Shown: positions 33,290 to 41,335 of the stretch, one piece after another | Layout of the letters: the number at the start of each line of letters is the position of its first letter | Numbering within the stretch: position 1 is the stretch's first letter | The notes under the pieces: model-generated | What the model was told of the DNA's origin: nothing | Databases searched by the model: none | What the model saw: the letters and a program-made list of their open reading frames with translations, nothing else | Program-made: the position numbers and the translations under genes | From: an uncultured Proteiniphilum sp. | Lineage (GTDB): Bacteria > Bacteroidota > Bacteroidia > Bacteroidales > Dysgonomonadaceae | Assembly (NCBI RefSeq): GCF_937873925.1 | Contig: NZ_CALNAT010000227.1 | Span: 1-64,000, forward strand | Direction of reading: 5' to 3' | Length of the DNA: 64,000 nt

Positions 33290-35098
33290 TTAATGCTTTC
33301 CGGTTTCGCGTTCTTCCCATCCGCTTTTTCCTTCGTCCATATAGACTTCGATAAGGGTTTTCGAAACACGATCATCCACTTCTTCTTCCAATCTGACACG
33401 TAACGGGTTGGTTAGGCGTTTGGCCCACTCGAGCACCGGTGTGTAGGGGATTTCCTGATCAACCTGATAGACGAGATAAGCCCATTTTTCATGGAACATA
33501 CTCCCTTTTTTTACAGGGATCACTTGTTGCATATTGGAAGCGAGAAAACTTAAAGAAAGCGCACGGGTCCAATAAATCCATGGCCCTCCCGTGATGTAGA
33601 AATAGGGATTCAACAGGCTGATGCGCGATTCGAGTGAAGCGTTGGCATATTCCAGGTTGATGCCTGCAAAACCAATTCCTGTTTGTTCATTATAAAAAGT
33701 AATCCAAGGTATGTCAGCCTCCATTTTCAGATCAGTCAAGTCAGCCATATTCAGCACGTCGTAAACCATTACCTTATCACGGATAATGTCGTACCATGCG
33801 GCATGGGTTAGCAACTCCCTTTTGAACACAATTTCAGCATTTCTGAGTGCAAGAGTTTGAAGAGTCTCGTTGATCCTCATGTCTGTTGTCGCAAAAAAAT
33901 AGGGTACGCCTGGGAAAAAATCATAACGGACAGCAGCATCCACGCCGGGCATATGGCGTAATTGTCCCCAGAATTCACCTGTTGCCAATACCGGACCCGA
34001 TATGGCATACATATTCTGATCATTTTTCCAGTCGGCTGTATGTGCCCATGCTCTCGGCGGCGCGTAAATATCCGGGTTCCAATGAATGGCTCCATTCGTT
34101 TCCATACGGTGGAACAAGGGGTTCGCCACATGAGATTTTAATGTGATCTCATCAATATGACCGGAACTGGGGTGCAAGACAACGTTGAGATAATCATTAT
34201 CGATAGTCAGGCCGGGGAGTTCGCCCTGAACCTGAAGGTCTGTCCGATACGATTTTGTCAATGCTTTCGGGTTGTTGTAATAAACCAGGAATACCTTACT
34301 TGTTTTGGCCGACACATCAGCCAGAAAGGCGACCTTACAGGTAACGGTGGGCATCCAAAGTGGAATGTGTCTTGAGGATTGGCCTTCTTCCAAAGGGTTT
34401 AGACTATCTTTGACCATATATTTCTGAATCTCAAATATCTGGCAAGGGACTTCGCTCAAGCTGTAATCTGTAGGATTTACGGCCATTACGCGGATTTCGC
34501 GTTTCAGGTCGGTCACCTCGTCAGGATAGAACGGCAGGAGCACTTCGACGGCTTCCTTTTTCCGCTCGATACCGGCAGTTTCGCTCAACACAATAGATTT
34601 ATAAGCTTTCCATGCCGGATCGAAGCCAGCGACGCCATCCGGAGCCTTCACTTCGACAGTAGCCGAGAGTATTTTATCATTAGGCGAAGGTTTGACCGAT
34701 TTTTTTATTTTGACTTTTACCTCTATTTTATAGGTTTTCCCGGGTTCCCATCTCACCCATGCAGTGATTAAAGGGGTCTTATAAAGCATATTATCCTGCG
34801 ATAGAGCATACCCCGAAGGTGGGCGGTGTATAAAACCCGGTTTGTCAGCTTCTTCCACGATATCGCCTTGATAGAGATTGACGAACCTCAGGGTTTTACC
34901 GTTAACTATAGCTTCCACTTCAATCATGGAGGATTCAGGCAATTCCAATTCGGCCTTGAGATGATAGAAAGGTATGGCCGGATGCGGATATCCCAATTCA
35001 AGATGGTTTATTTTAAGGATTTCAGACTTATTTTTTGCCTGTGTCGAAAAGACAACTCCCCAAAAACACAACATTAATAAAAAAGCTGATCTCTTCAT
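33290..35098 (-). CDS. Secreted protein of unknown family with mutarotase-like beta-sandwich
   Basis: I do not recognise a named family for this 602-residue protein. It has a clear signal peptide (FLLMLCFWGVVFSTQA). The first half is beta-rich with Ig-like features (AELELPESSMIEVEAIVNGK; VRWEPGKTYKIEVKVKIKK). The middle (about 300-480) starts LTIDNDYLNVVLHPSSGHID, a pattern typical of galactose-mutarotase-like or GH38 C-terminal beta-sandwiches, and continues with aromatic-rich strands (YFYITGGPWIYWTRALSLSF). It follows the 37774 lipoprotein gene by 6 bp, so the two are co-transcribed with DUF4838. A role in glycan binding or cleavage is inferred from operon context only. The frame resumes for 24 codons after the stop. 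Confidence 0.7.
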   Translation of the reverse strand: MKRSAFLLMLCFWGVVFSTQAKNKSEILKINHLELGYPHPAIPFYHLKAELELPESSMIEVEAIVNGKTLRFVNLYQGDIVEEADKPGFIHRPPSGYALSQDNMLYKTPLITAWVRWEPGKTYKIEVKVKIKKSVKPSPNDKILSATVEVKAPDGVAGFDPAWKAYKSIVLSETAGIERKKEAVEVLLPFYPDEVTDLKREIRVMAVNPTDYSLSEVPCQIFEIQKYMVKDSLNPLEEGQSSRHIPLWMPTVTCKVAFLADVSAKTSKVFLVYYNNPKALTKSYRTDLQVQGELPGLTIDNDYLNVVLHPSSGHIDEITLKSHVANPLFHRMETNGAIHWNPDIYAPPRAWAHTADWKNDQNMYAISGPVLATGEFWGQLRHMPGVDAAVRYDFFPGVPYFFATTDMRINETLQTLALRNAEIVFKRELLTHAAWYDIIRDKVMVYDVLNMADLTDLKMEADIPWITFYNEQTGIGFAGINLEYANASLESRISLLNPYFYITGGPWIYWTRALSLSFLASNMQQVIPVKKGSMFHEKWAYLVYQVDQEIPYTPVLEWAKRLTNPLRVRLEEEVDDRVSKTLIEVYMDEGKSGWEERETGKH

Positions 35099-35104
35099 AA
35101 TGTT

Positions 35105-37774
35105 TTAATTTCTAATTGTTATCAAATTCCTGTTCTTCAACTCATCCAATACTTTCTGCCAGTCTCCCGCCTCAGCCCACATGTAGTAAGAGAAGTAAGA
35201 GGTAGACCTCATAAACAGTGGTACCCATGGCTGAAACTCAGCATAAAAATAATTGGTATCCGGGTTGGAGGGATGATTCATCCACATGTGAAGAAAAATA
35301 GGTCGTGTAACGGGATAAGCGCCGACGAAGGCAATATCTTCCTGCGTATCGTAACCGGCATTCCATCCTTCGATGACATCTAACTTTTTTCCGTAATAAC
35401 GATCGGCTCTCATGCGGTATTCCTGCAATCCGTCTTTTTCCGGAATAATAAACCGATCTTCGAGGCCGTGCGCTTTCCCAATTTCTAAAATAGGTTGCGG
35501 CCCGATTATATTCAGTTCGGGATTTATCATCCTCATAGCGAACCGTACTTCGAGCAATGGTGTATTACCGTAAAGGGTATAGAGTTTTTCTATGAAATTT
35601 CCGTAATACTCAGCAGTCATACGTAATCGTACGTATTCCCCTTCCCGTTTTTCTACTGTTGCGTCATAAACTTTGTGGGTTTCAATACTCGGCTGGCCGA
35701 GAAAATCCTCAAAACCTCCATAGGGATAAAATCCGCGTTCGCGATAGGTACGACGGTCATCATCAGGTTTTTGGGGCCAAAGTTTGAAAAGCACATTATC
35801 GTTTTTCTTTTTTACGATATACTCAATTACACGGGCCCCGGTTGTGAGCAGGGTAACCTTTACCTGCTGATTTTCCATCACATATTCGGATATGCCGTCG
35901 CCATTGAGATCAACATCTTCCATGCGGGCAAAGCCGGATGAGGCTTCCACACCGAGCTGCGTTGTTGCTTTAAGTCCCAGCGCAGAAGTAGTAACAAGAT
36001 AGTTCCCCGCCGGCAATTGCAAATCAAATTCCATATCGCAGTAATCGCCGGTAGCTGCGGCGGCGTTTTTCTCCGCTTCAAAAACCCGGTTGGACGGATC
36101 ATTTATTCCTGCTACATTTATTTTTACAGCAAAAGAATCCTGAGCGGTAAAATTATGCACACTGACGGGGAATTGAATGCCCGATGAAGTACCGTAAAGC
36201 AATTCGTGGACCGAAATGACAGGTGGCAGTTCCAGCATGGCAAGGGTCGATTTGGCTGAAAGACCACCCCAATCGTAAGTAAATGCAACTGCATGGCGGC
36301 GGTTCATTGCTTTAGTTGTGGGTTCGATACGGAAAGCAAGCGTTTTGGACACTCCCGCGGGCAGGCTAAGGGTCAACTCTTTTTCCCCGCTTATGGACAA
36401 TTGTTGGGGAAGGTTCACTTTCAACTGTCCTGTTACGGAATGGTCATAAGTATTTGTTACGGTAAGCAAGATCTGATTTCCCCGGGTTTCGGTTTCAAGA
36501 TTCACCCGGTCCCCGAAATAGTCTTCGAGGTAAACCTTATCGAGGAACAGCAATTGAAGGGCATTGCGGTAATGTTCCGCTCCCATCATGAACCCTCCTT
36601 CGGCAATGGCTACGGCGCGGCGGCCCATAATGGCATCCCAAAGTTTTACCTTGTCGAAAGGCTGGCCTTTTTTGTTAAAAAGCACCATATGTGAAGTGGC
36701 ACCTGTCAGCAGGTCGCCTGTCTGAATGACGAAAGGCATATCTTCATCATTTATTTGCCGGGCGTTCCCCGGATTGGCATAATACCCGTTGTACGGCAGG
36801 TTGTCAGCCTGCCTGTCATCGATCTGACGGAAGACATATCCGTTTTTCCTCTTGGCATATTCAATCCAATCCTGAGGAGTAAACATCAGCTGTATCTGCA
36901 GGTCGTCGTAATCGGAGCAGTTGTAAACTGGCGGGAACCCCACATCGGCCACGACCGGCAGCCCGCTTTCAGCAACCCAGCCGTCTATTTCCTTTTTTGC
37001 CAGAAACTCCATATAGCCATCGAAAATGAACCACGAATTACCTTCATTCAGTCCTTGTCCCATCACATCAATGGGTGTTCCAGGCGTACAGGTTACGCTT
37101 TTAATCAGCGTCTGGGCGCCGAACCAACCTCGTTTCAGGTCGTATTCCGAAAGAAGTCCAAGGGTATTTTCAAGCACGGTACGAAAACGAGCCAGTTGTT
37201 CCTGTGAAGTTCCGACTACCGCATACAATGTCCGGCCACTCTTTTTCAATACAAAGGCATGGATATTTGAACAGCCTCTTGCTTTAGCCTGATGCCCTAC
37301 GTTATAATCTTGATTATCTTGAAAAATTCCTTCAGCCTTTTCCAATAGTTTTTTCCCTGTTTCGAATCCGGTATTTGCATAAATCAATACATCGCCCTGG
37401 CCGATCGCATCATTCAATTCCTTCACCGACGGATTATCCAGTAATCTGTACGTAGGATTCCTTTTCAGCAATGCCTTGATAAAACCTTCCTGCACCTGAA
37501 GGCCTGGCATATGAAGGGCTTCACCCACATCTGCTTTTGCCTGAAGGACAGAGGCATTGATATCGGGGATATTTAGTCGAAAAAGGTTTCCGTATCGATA
37601 ACGATGCTGATAAACATCCTGCCAATAATAGGTATAACCGTTGAATTTGTAGTTGCTGAAGATTGCTGCGGAAGCATTTACCCTTTCTCTACCGGGAAAA
37701 AAGTCGTCAAGCGAAGGTTTCCCCGAGCAGGAAAAGAGAGTACTACAGACAATGATGAACATTAATTTTTTCAT
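35105..37774 (-). CDS. Large lipoprotein of unknown function, beta-sandwich C-terminus
   Basis: The start at 37774 gives MKKLMFIIVCSTLFSCSG with an ideal lipobox; the longer frame to 37846 would overlap the upstream gene. The mature protein of about 870 residues has an N-terminal alpha/beta part (VLIYANTGFETGKKLLEKAE), a central Ig-like region (LLTVTNTYDHSVTGQLKVN), an EF-hand-like calcium loop (DVDLNGDGISEYV) and a C-terminal sandwich (ENQQVKVTLLTTGARVIEYI) similar in pattern to that of the 602-residue neighbour. It lies 1 bp after the DUF4838 gene's stop, so translation is probably coupled. I cannot assign a catalytic family. It probably acts on, or binds, the same glycan as its operon partners. 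Confidence 0.7.
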   Translation of the reverse strand: MKKLMFIIVCSTLFSCSGKPSLDDFFPGRERVNASAAIFSNYKFNGYTYYWQDVYQHRYRYGNLFRLNIPDINASVLQAKADVGEALHMPGLQVQEGFIKALLKRNPTYRLLDNPSVKELNDAIGQGDVLIYANTGFETGKKLLEKAEGIFQDNQDYNVGHQAKARGCSNIHAFVLKKSGRTLYAVVGTSQEQLARFRTVLENTLGLLSEYDLKRGWFGAQTLIKSVTCTPGTPIDVMGQGLNEGNSWFIFDGYMEFLAKKEIDGWVAESGLPVVADVGFPPVYNCSDYDDLQIQLMFTPQDWIEYAKRKNGYVFRQIDDRQADNLPYNGYYANPGNARQINDEDMPFVIQTGDLLTGATSHMVLFNKKGQPFDKVKLWDAIMGRRAVAIAEGGFMMGAEHYRNALQLLFLDKVYLEDYFGDRVNLETETRGNQILLTVTNTYDHSVTGQLKVNLPQQLSISGEKELTLSLPAGVSKTLAFRIEPTTKAMNRRHAVAFTYDWGGLSAKSTLAMLELPPVISVHELLYGTSSGIQFPVSVHNFTAQDSFAVKINVAGINDPSNRVFEAEKNAAAATGDYCDMEFDLQLPAGNYLVTTSALGLKATTQLGVEASSGFARMEDVDLNGDGISEYVMENQQVKVTLLTTGARVIEYIVKKKNDNVLFKLWPQKPDDDRRTYRERGFYPYGGFEDFLGQPSIETHKVYDATVEKREGEYVRLRMTAEYYGNFIEKLYTLYGNTPLLEVRFAMRMINPELNIIGPQPILEIGKAHGLEDRFIIPEKDGLQEYRMRADRYYGKKLDVIEGWNAGYDTQEDIAFVGAYPVTRPIFLHMWMNHPSNPDTNYFYAEFQPWVPLFMRSTSYFSYYMWAEAGDWQKVLDELKNRNLITIRN

Positions 37775-37775
37775 C

Positions 37776-39650
37776 TTAATCTTGTTTATCTTCGGGAAAT
37801 AGTTTACTGCGCAGGAGTTGTTCCACCCATTGGATATGGTTGGCATTGGGACTGAAATCCTCCCTAATTATGGTCACATTGAATTCTTTAAGCAGGGCCA
37901 TAAACTCCGTGAGTGCCGTTTCAGGGTCAGGAAGTGTCACGGGGGAACTACCGTTTTCTTTTTCATACGCTTTAAACCGTTCATTCTCGAGCAACAAAAC
38001 GAATTTAAGCGGAATTTCCTCGCGGTGGATACGATTCCTAAGGGTCTCGTCTTTGGTTACATCAAGCGCCTGTTTCATCAGTAAAGCAGCTTCAGCATAC
38101 ACCGGGACCGTGAGCCAATCAGCCGTATTTTTCATATAACAGCGGAGATAAACTTCCGATTCCTTGATTCTGTTGGTAAGTAAATCCCAATATTGACGTA
38201 AGTATGGAGCAGCTTTTTCCCCGTAATAACCGGTGAGAAACTCGTCGATAAGTTGATTTTCATCGAGACCGGGGTTCCACATCAGGCGGGAGATGACCCA
38301 ATTGCGCATTCTGACAAAGTCGCCTGCGTCGCAATATACGTCACCCTGCTCGAAGAGTCCGATCGTATTGTTTTTTATGAAAAAACGGATGTTCGATGCC
38401 AGCGTATGGATATTGGGGTGAGGCAACATATAAGAAGTAAAGTTGGTTACGTAGTCCCATACAAAGAGATGATCTGCTATCTTACTCCATGCCTCGATAT
38501 CTTCACGGAAAGACTTGTTATGCTCGCCTTCATCCAAAGATTGGGAAAAAGAACATTCGATCGTGCAGAGGCGGACGACTACATTTCTGCGTGGTTTGAC
38601 TTTCTGAGGCGCTTTGCGCGTATATTGATAAGCAAGCGTTTCCACCCAGATATCAGGAAATTCCTTTTCAATTTCTTCAGCCACACTGTTGACAAACCGG
38701 ATCAGCGGGCCTGACTCACTGCCTTCTTCCTTTACAATTGCCTGGCATTTTTCGCACTGGCAGGCTCCATGACAGTCGTTCTGGCTAATAGAAATAAAGT
38801 CCATGCCGCGATGATTGCGAAGAGTGTCGATTGCATTTCTGATAAATTCTTCACGCATGGCATCGTTTGACAGACAAAGCTGGGCCCATTGATTAGTGCG
38901 TTTGCCGTTAACAAGACTGTACCATTCGGGGTGTTTATCAAAGTATTTTTGTGGAGGTAAAATAGGATAGAAAGAATGTACGAAATACTGAAATTTATGG
39001 TAGTCTCCATATTGGGGAGTAATTTTTGAAAAGTCACCGTTACATTTCATTCTTGCCGCAAAGACTTCATTGCTGAGTGCTTCCTTGTAAAAGGCTTCAC
39101 GGTAAATCAGATGCGGAGCATAGTTTATATGCAACATCGGCACTTTCAGTCTTTTCGCTTTAGGGATATATGATTCGGTAGAAGTCCACCAACGCACACC
39201 GGCTGCTTCTTCGAGAAAGGTATTTACAGCATAGAGCGTCCCTCTTACCGGATGGCCGACCATAACGATATTTTTTCCGATGGTCTCAATCACTATCCCG
39301 TCGTAGGGAAGTTGTGTTACATCGACCGCTGGCAGGAAGGCTTTAACAAGGGAGGAGTTTCCCACAATTAACAGCGGCTTCGAACTGTCGGCTTTTGATT
39401 CGCCAACAATAGCAAAATCTGCTCCGGTGATCTCGTCAAGGTGTTTTTTAAGTTCTCTGGCAGCAGTGGTCTCCACAAGTGTCGGCGCATCCGGAAGCAC
39501 AATTGAATACTCTGCTTTTCCACCGCTCGATAATGTCAGTTTATCAGATTCGGAACAGGCGCTTATCAGTAATAATGCGCCACACATAGTCAAAAAAAGA
39601 AAACTCTTTTTTCCAGACTTGCGTATTATGTTTAAATGAAAATGGTCCAT
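37776..39650 (-). CDS. DUF4838-domain lipoprotein, GH20/GH67-like fold
   Basis: This 624-residue lipoprotein (lipobox LLISAC) has an N-terminal domain resembling the non-catalytic N-domain of GH20/GH67 enzymes (AARELKKHLDEITGADFAIV; DGIVIETIGKNIVMVGHPVRGTLYAV, then FLEEAAGVRWW). A DUF4838 domain follows with the characteristic FISISQNDCHGACQCEKCQ near residues 285-303 and WVETLAYQYTRKAPQKVKP. DUF4838 proteins are widespread in Bacteroidetes carbohydrate loci and are thought to be TIM-barrel glycosidases, but I know of no settled activity. The C-terminal helical part ends in charged residues. It is the first gene of a three-gene operon with no other gene within 800 bp upstream. Confidence 0.85.
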   Translation of the reverse strand: MDHFHLNIIRKSGKKSFLFLTMCGALLLISACSESDKLTLSSGGKAEYSIVLPDAPTLVETTAARELKKHLDEITGADFAIVGESKADSSKPLLIVGNSSLVKAFLPAVDVTQLPYDGIVIETIGKNIVMVGHPVRGTLYAVNTFLEEAAGVRWWTSTESYIPKAKRLKVPMLHINYAPHLIYREAFYKEALSNEVFAARMKCNGDFSKITPQYGDYHKFQYFVHSFYPILPPQKYFDKHPEWYSLVNGKRTNQWAQLCLSNDAMREEFIRNAIDTLRNHRGMDFISISQNDCHGACQCEKCQAIVKEEGSESGPLIRFVNSVAEEIEKEFPDIWVETLAYQYTRKAPQKVKPRRNVVVRLCTIECSFSQSLDEGEHNKSFREDIEAWSKIADHLFVWDYVTNFTSYMLPHPNIHTLASNIRFFIKNNTIGLFEQGDVYCDAGDFVRMRNWVISRLMWNPGLDENQLIDEFLTGYYGEKAAPYLRQYWDLLTNRIKESEVYLRCYMKNTADWLTVPVYAEAALLMKQALDVTKDETLRNRIHREEIPLKFVLLLENERFKAYEKENGSSPVTLPDPETALTEFMALLKEFNVTIIREDFSPNANHIQWVEQLLRSKLFPEDKQD

Positions 39651-40147
39651 GTCATTAATAATTTATTGTTTTTTTAATAGTAATTATCCCCACTGCCTGA
39701 CACCGTAAACACCCTTAGACTCTCTTGGTCTATTTCACTTGCAAGCCGTTTCCTGCTACGCTCTTTTTAATTTTTTTGCAAAACTTATCGACTATGTAAT
39801 AAATTTCCATTAATATTGTATCCATAGCTTAAGAGTATTTTATGATAAATTTAGTATTTACAACATCTTAAAGACAAACAAAATTTTTTTCGTATGAAAC
39901 GACCCCCGTCTAATAAGGGTATATAAGATGATAAATTACGAAATAGTCGACATAGTCAACAATGCGAGTTCCGTACGACATTAGCGTTAAAAAATAAATT
40001 ATGTTCATTAAAATTAGTCATTTTAAGTCGCCTTCGTTCCTCGATTGTTAATTCTCGCAATGGTATAATGCAAACAAGTTTACCTTCTGCTCGTATTGCT
40101 TAGCGAAAATGTTCGTATGAAAATAACACTTTCTCAGGTCTAACCCT
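39651..40147. other. Intergenic region upstream of DUF4838 operon
   Basis: Nothing coding is seen in these 497 bp. The stretch is irregular in composition, with short motifs such as TTCGTATGAAA (39890) and TTCGTATGAAAATAAC (40112) occurring twice, suggestive of decayed sequence. It must contain the promoter for the DUF4838 operon, but no TAnnTTTG box stands out at a suitable place. Confidence 0.4.
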
Positions 40148-40998
40148 GTTCGATAATATTTCATTCTTTACACTGATTGTTTAAAGATTCCTTTCATTAT
40201 ACCGCATTCACGCTTCTATTAAGGTAGACAGGGAAACCGGCGGAAACGCACAAGCCAATATATATTTTCTCAAAAAAATATGAAATTATTTAAATTTTAC
40301 TACTGAGATTATCTCGATTACGAATATCATAAATAAATACATCTTTTATTTCATTTAGAAATAAGGAAAAGTAAACAGGGGTAAGTTGAAATAAGAATGG
40401 GGCTTAAATGAAGAAGTAAGAATTAATTAAGGATTTCCAATTCATTTTAAAAAAACAGAAAAGAAATATATTGAAGCGCTTTTCTCAAATCGCTCAACGC
40501 CTTGGAAATATGGTTTTCCACCGTTCGTTTATGGATATTCAGACGGGAGGCGATTTCATCACTCGAAAACCCTTCTTTCCGGCTCATCTTAAATATGCGC
40601 TGACGTTGTTCAGGCATTTGCGAGACCACAAGGTCGATCAGTAAAGCAAGGTCTTTGGCGAACATATCCTGTTCCGGTTCATATGTTTCCGACTGAGCTA
40701 ACCGGCTAAGGGTATATTTTTCCTTTACAAGGGTATGTTCATAATAGTTATAGATCATGTGACGTGCCATGGTAAATAAATAAGCCTTGAACGATTTGAT
40801 TTCTCCCATAGTCTTGCGGTTTACCCACACTTTATAAAATATCTCCTGTGCCATATCATACGCTTCTTCCTCATTTTTTATAAAACCGTATAAAAAATGA
40901 TAAACCTTAGGGTGATATGCAAGGAATAATAATTCGTATGACCGATGATCCCCCTCAGCAAGATTTGTCAGGCATTCTATTTCAAGTGTCTTATCCAT
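40148..40998 (-). repeat. Direct repeat copy B: ECF sigma gene plus 3' flank
   Basis: This is the partner of 23089-24156. It includes the 233-bp identical block at 40532-40764 and a shorter version of the 3' flank lacking about 200 bp. The left boundary falls where the FecR gene begins in copy A, so copy B carries no anti-sigma gene. The non-coding part 40148-40446 has no convincing ORF. Confidence 0.85.
40447..40998 (-). CDS. ECF sigma-70 factor, duplicated copy B, no adjacent FecR
   Basis: From the ATG at 40998 (MDKTLEIECLTNLAEGDHR) this is a 183-residue paralogue of the sigma at 23605. Differences cluster in region 2 (for example YKVWVNRKTMGEIKSF against YKVWMNREMMKEIKSF), whereas region 4 is almost the same (IASRLNIHKRTVENHISKA), so both should recognise similar promoter elements. 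No FecR gene follows; the next gene downstream is DUF4838. It could be released from anti-sigma control or be inhibited in trans by the FecR at 22011. An upstream in-frame ATG at 41013 would add only five residues. Confidence 0.92.
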   Translation of the reverse strand: MDKTLEIECLTNLAEGDHRSYELLFLAYHPKVYHFLYGFIKNEEEAYDMAQEIFYKVWVNRKTMGEIKSFKAYLFTMARHMIYNYYEHTLVKEKYTLSRLAQSETYEPEQDMFAKDLALLIDLVVSQMPEQRQRIFKMSRKEGFSSDEIASRLNIHKRTVENHISKALSDLRKALQYISFLFF

Positions 40999-41013
40999 GT
41001 AAAAACTATTCAC

Positions 41014-41335
41014 ATGTAAAAAGAGAGTTCCCCTTAGGGGTAAATCTCATAGGTTGTTGTCAGTAGGATATCAAAAAATAATATTTACATTAAGTAAACA
41101 CAGAACATACTTATTGAACGTTTTCTTTAAGCTAAATGAGCAAAGTCAAACTTATTTGAATGTTTTCGATAAGCGAGCACAGAGGAAAAATTTGTTTTTA
41201 CTATGTCGAGCATAGAAAACAACTGAATTTATTGAACATATTTTTGCAAAGATGCGAAAATATTATGAAACAAAACAATGGCTACTAATAAATTAATGAC
41301 TCAATTGAATCTAATTTACTGACGTTCGTTTCTTA
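41014..41335. other. Intergenic region upstream of ECF sigma copy B
   Basis: This AT-rich 322-bp stretch has no gene. It shows an imperfect short direct repeat (TTATTGAACGTTTTCT near 41111 and TTATTGAACATATTTT near 41229) and a small palindrome CTATG/CATAG around 41202-41216. It should contain the sigma gene's promoter and the 3' end of the GH116 transcript. No terminator-like hairpin with a T tract is obvious. Confidence 0.4.

Noticed and set aside
33112..33399. 95-codon minus-strand frame overlapping the 602-residue gene end
   Set aside because: It is out of frame with the real gene for half its length; only the in-frame post-stop codons look protein-like.
23089..40998. Composite transposon
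   Set aside because: The flanking repeats are sigma genes, not insertion sequences, and no transposase, terminal inverted repeat or target duplication was seen.
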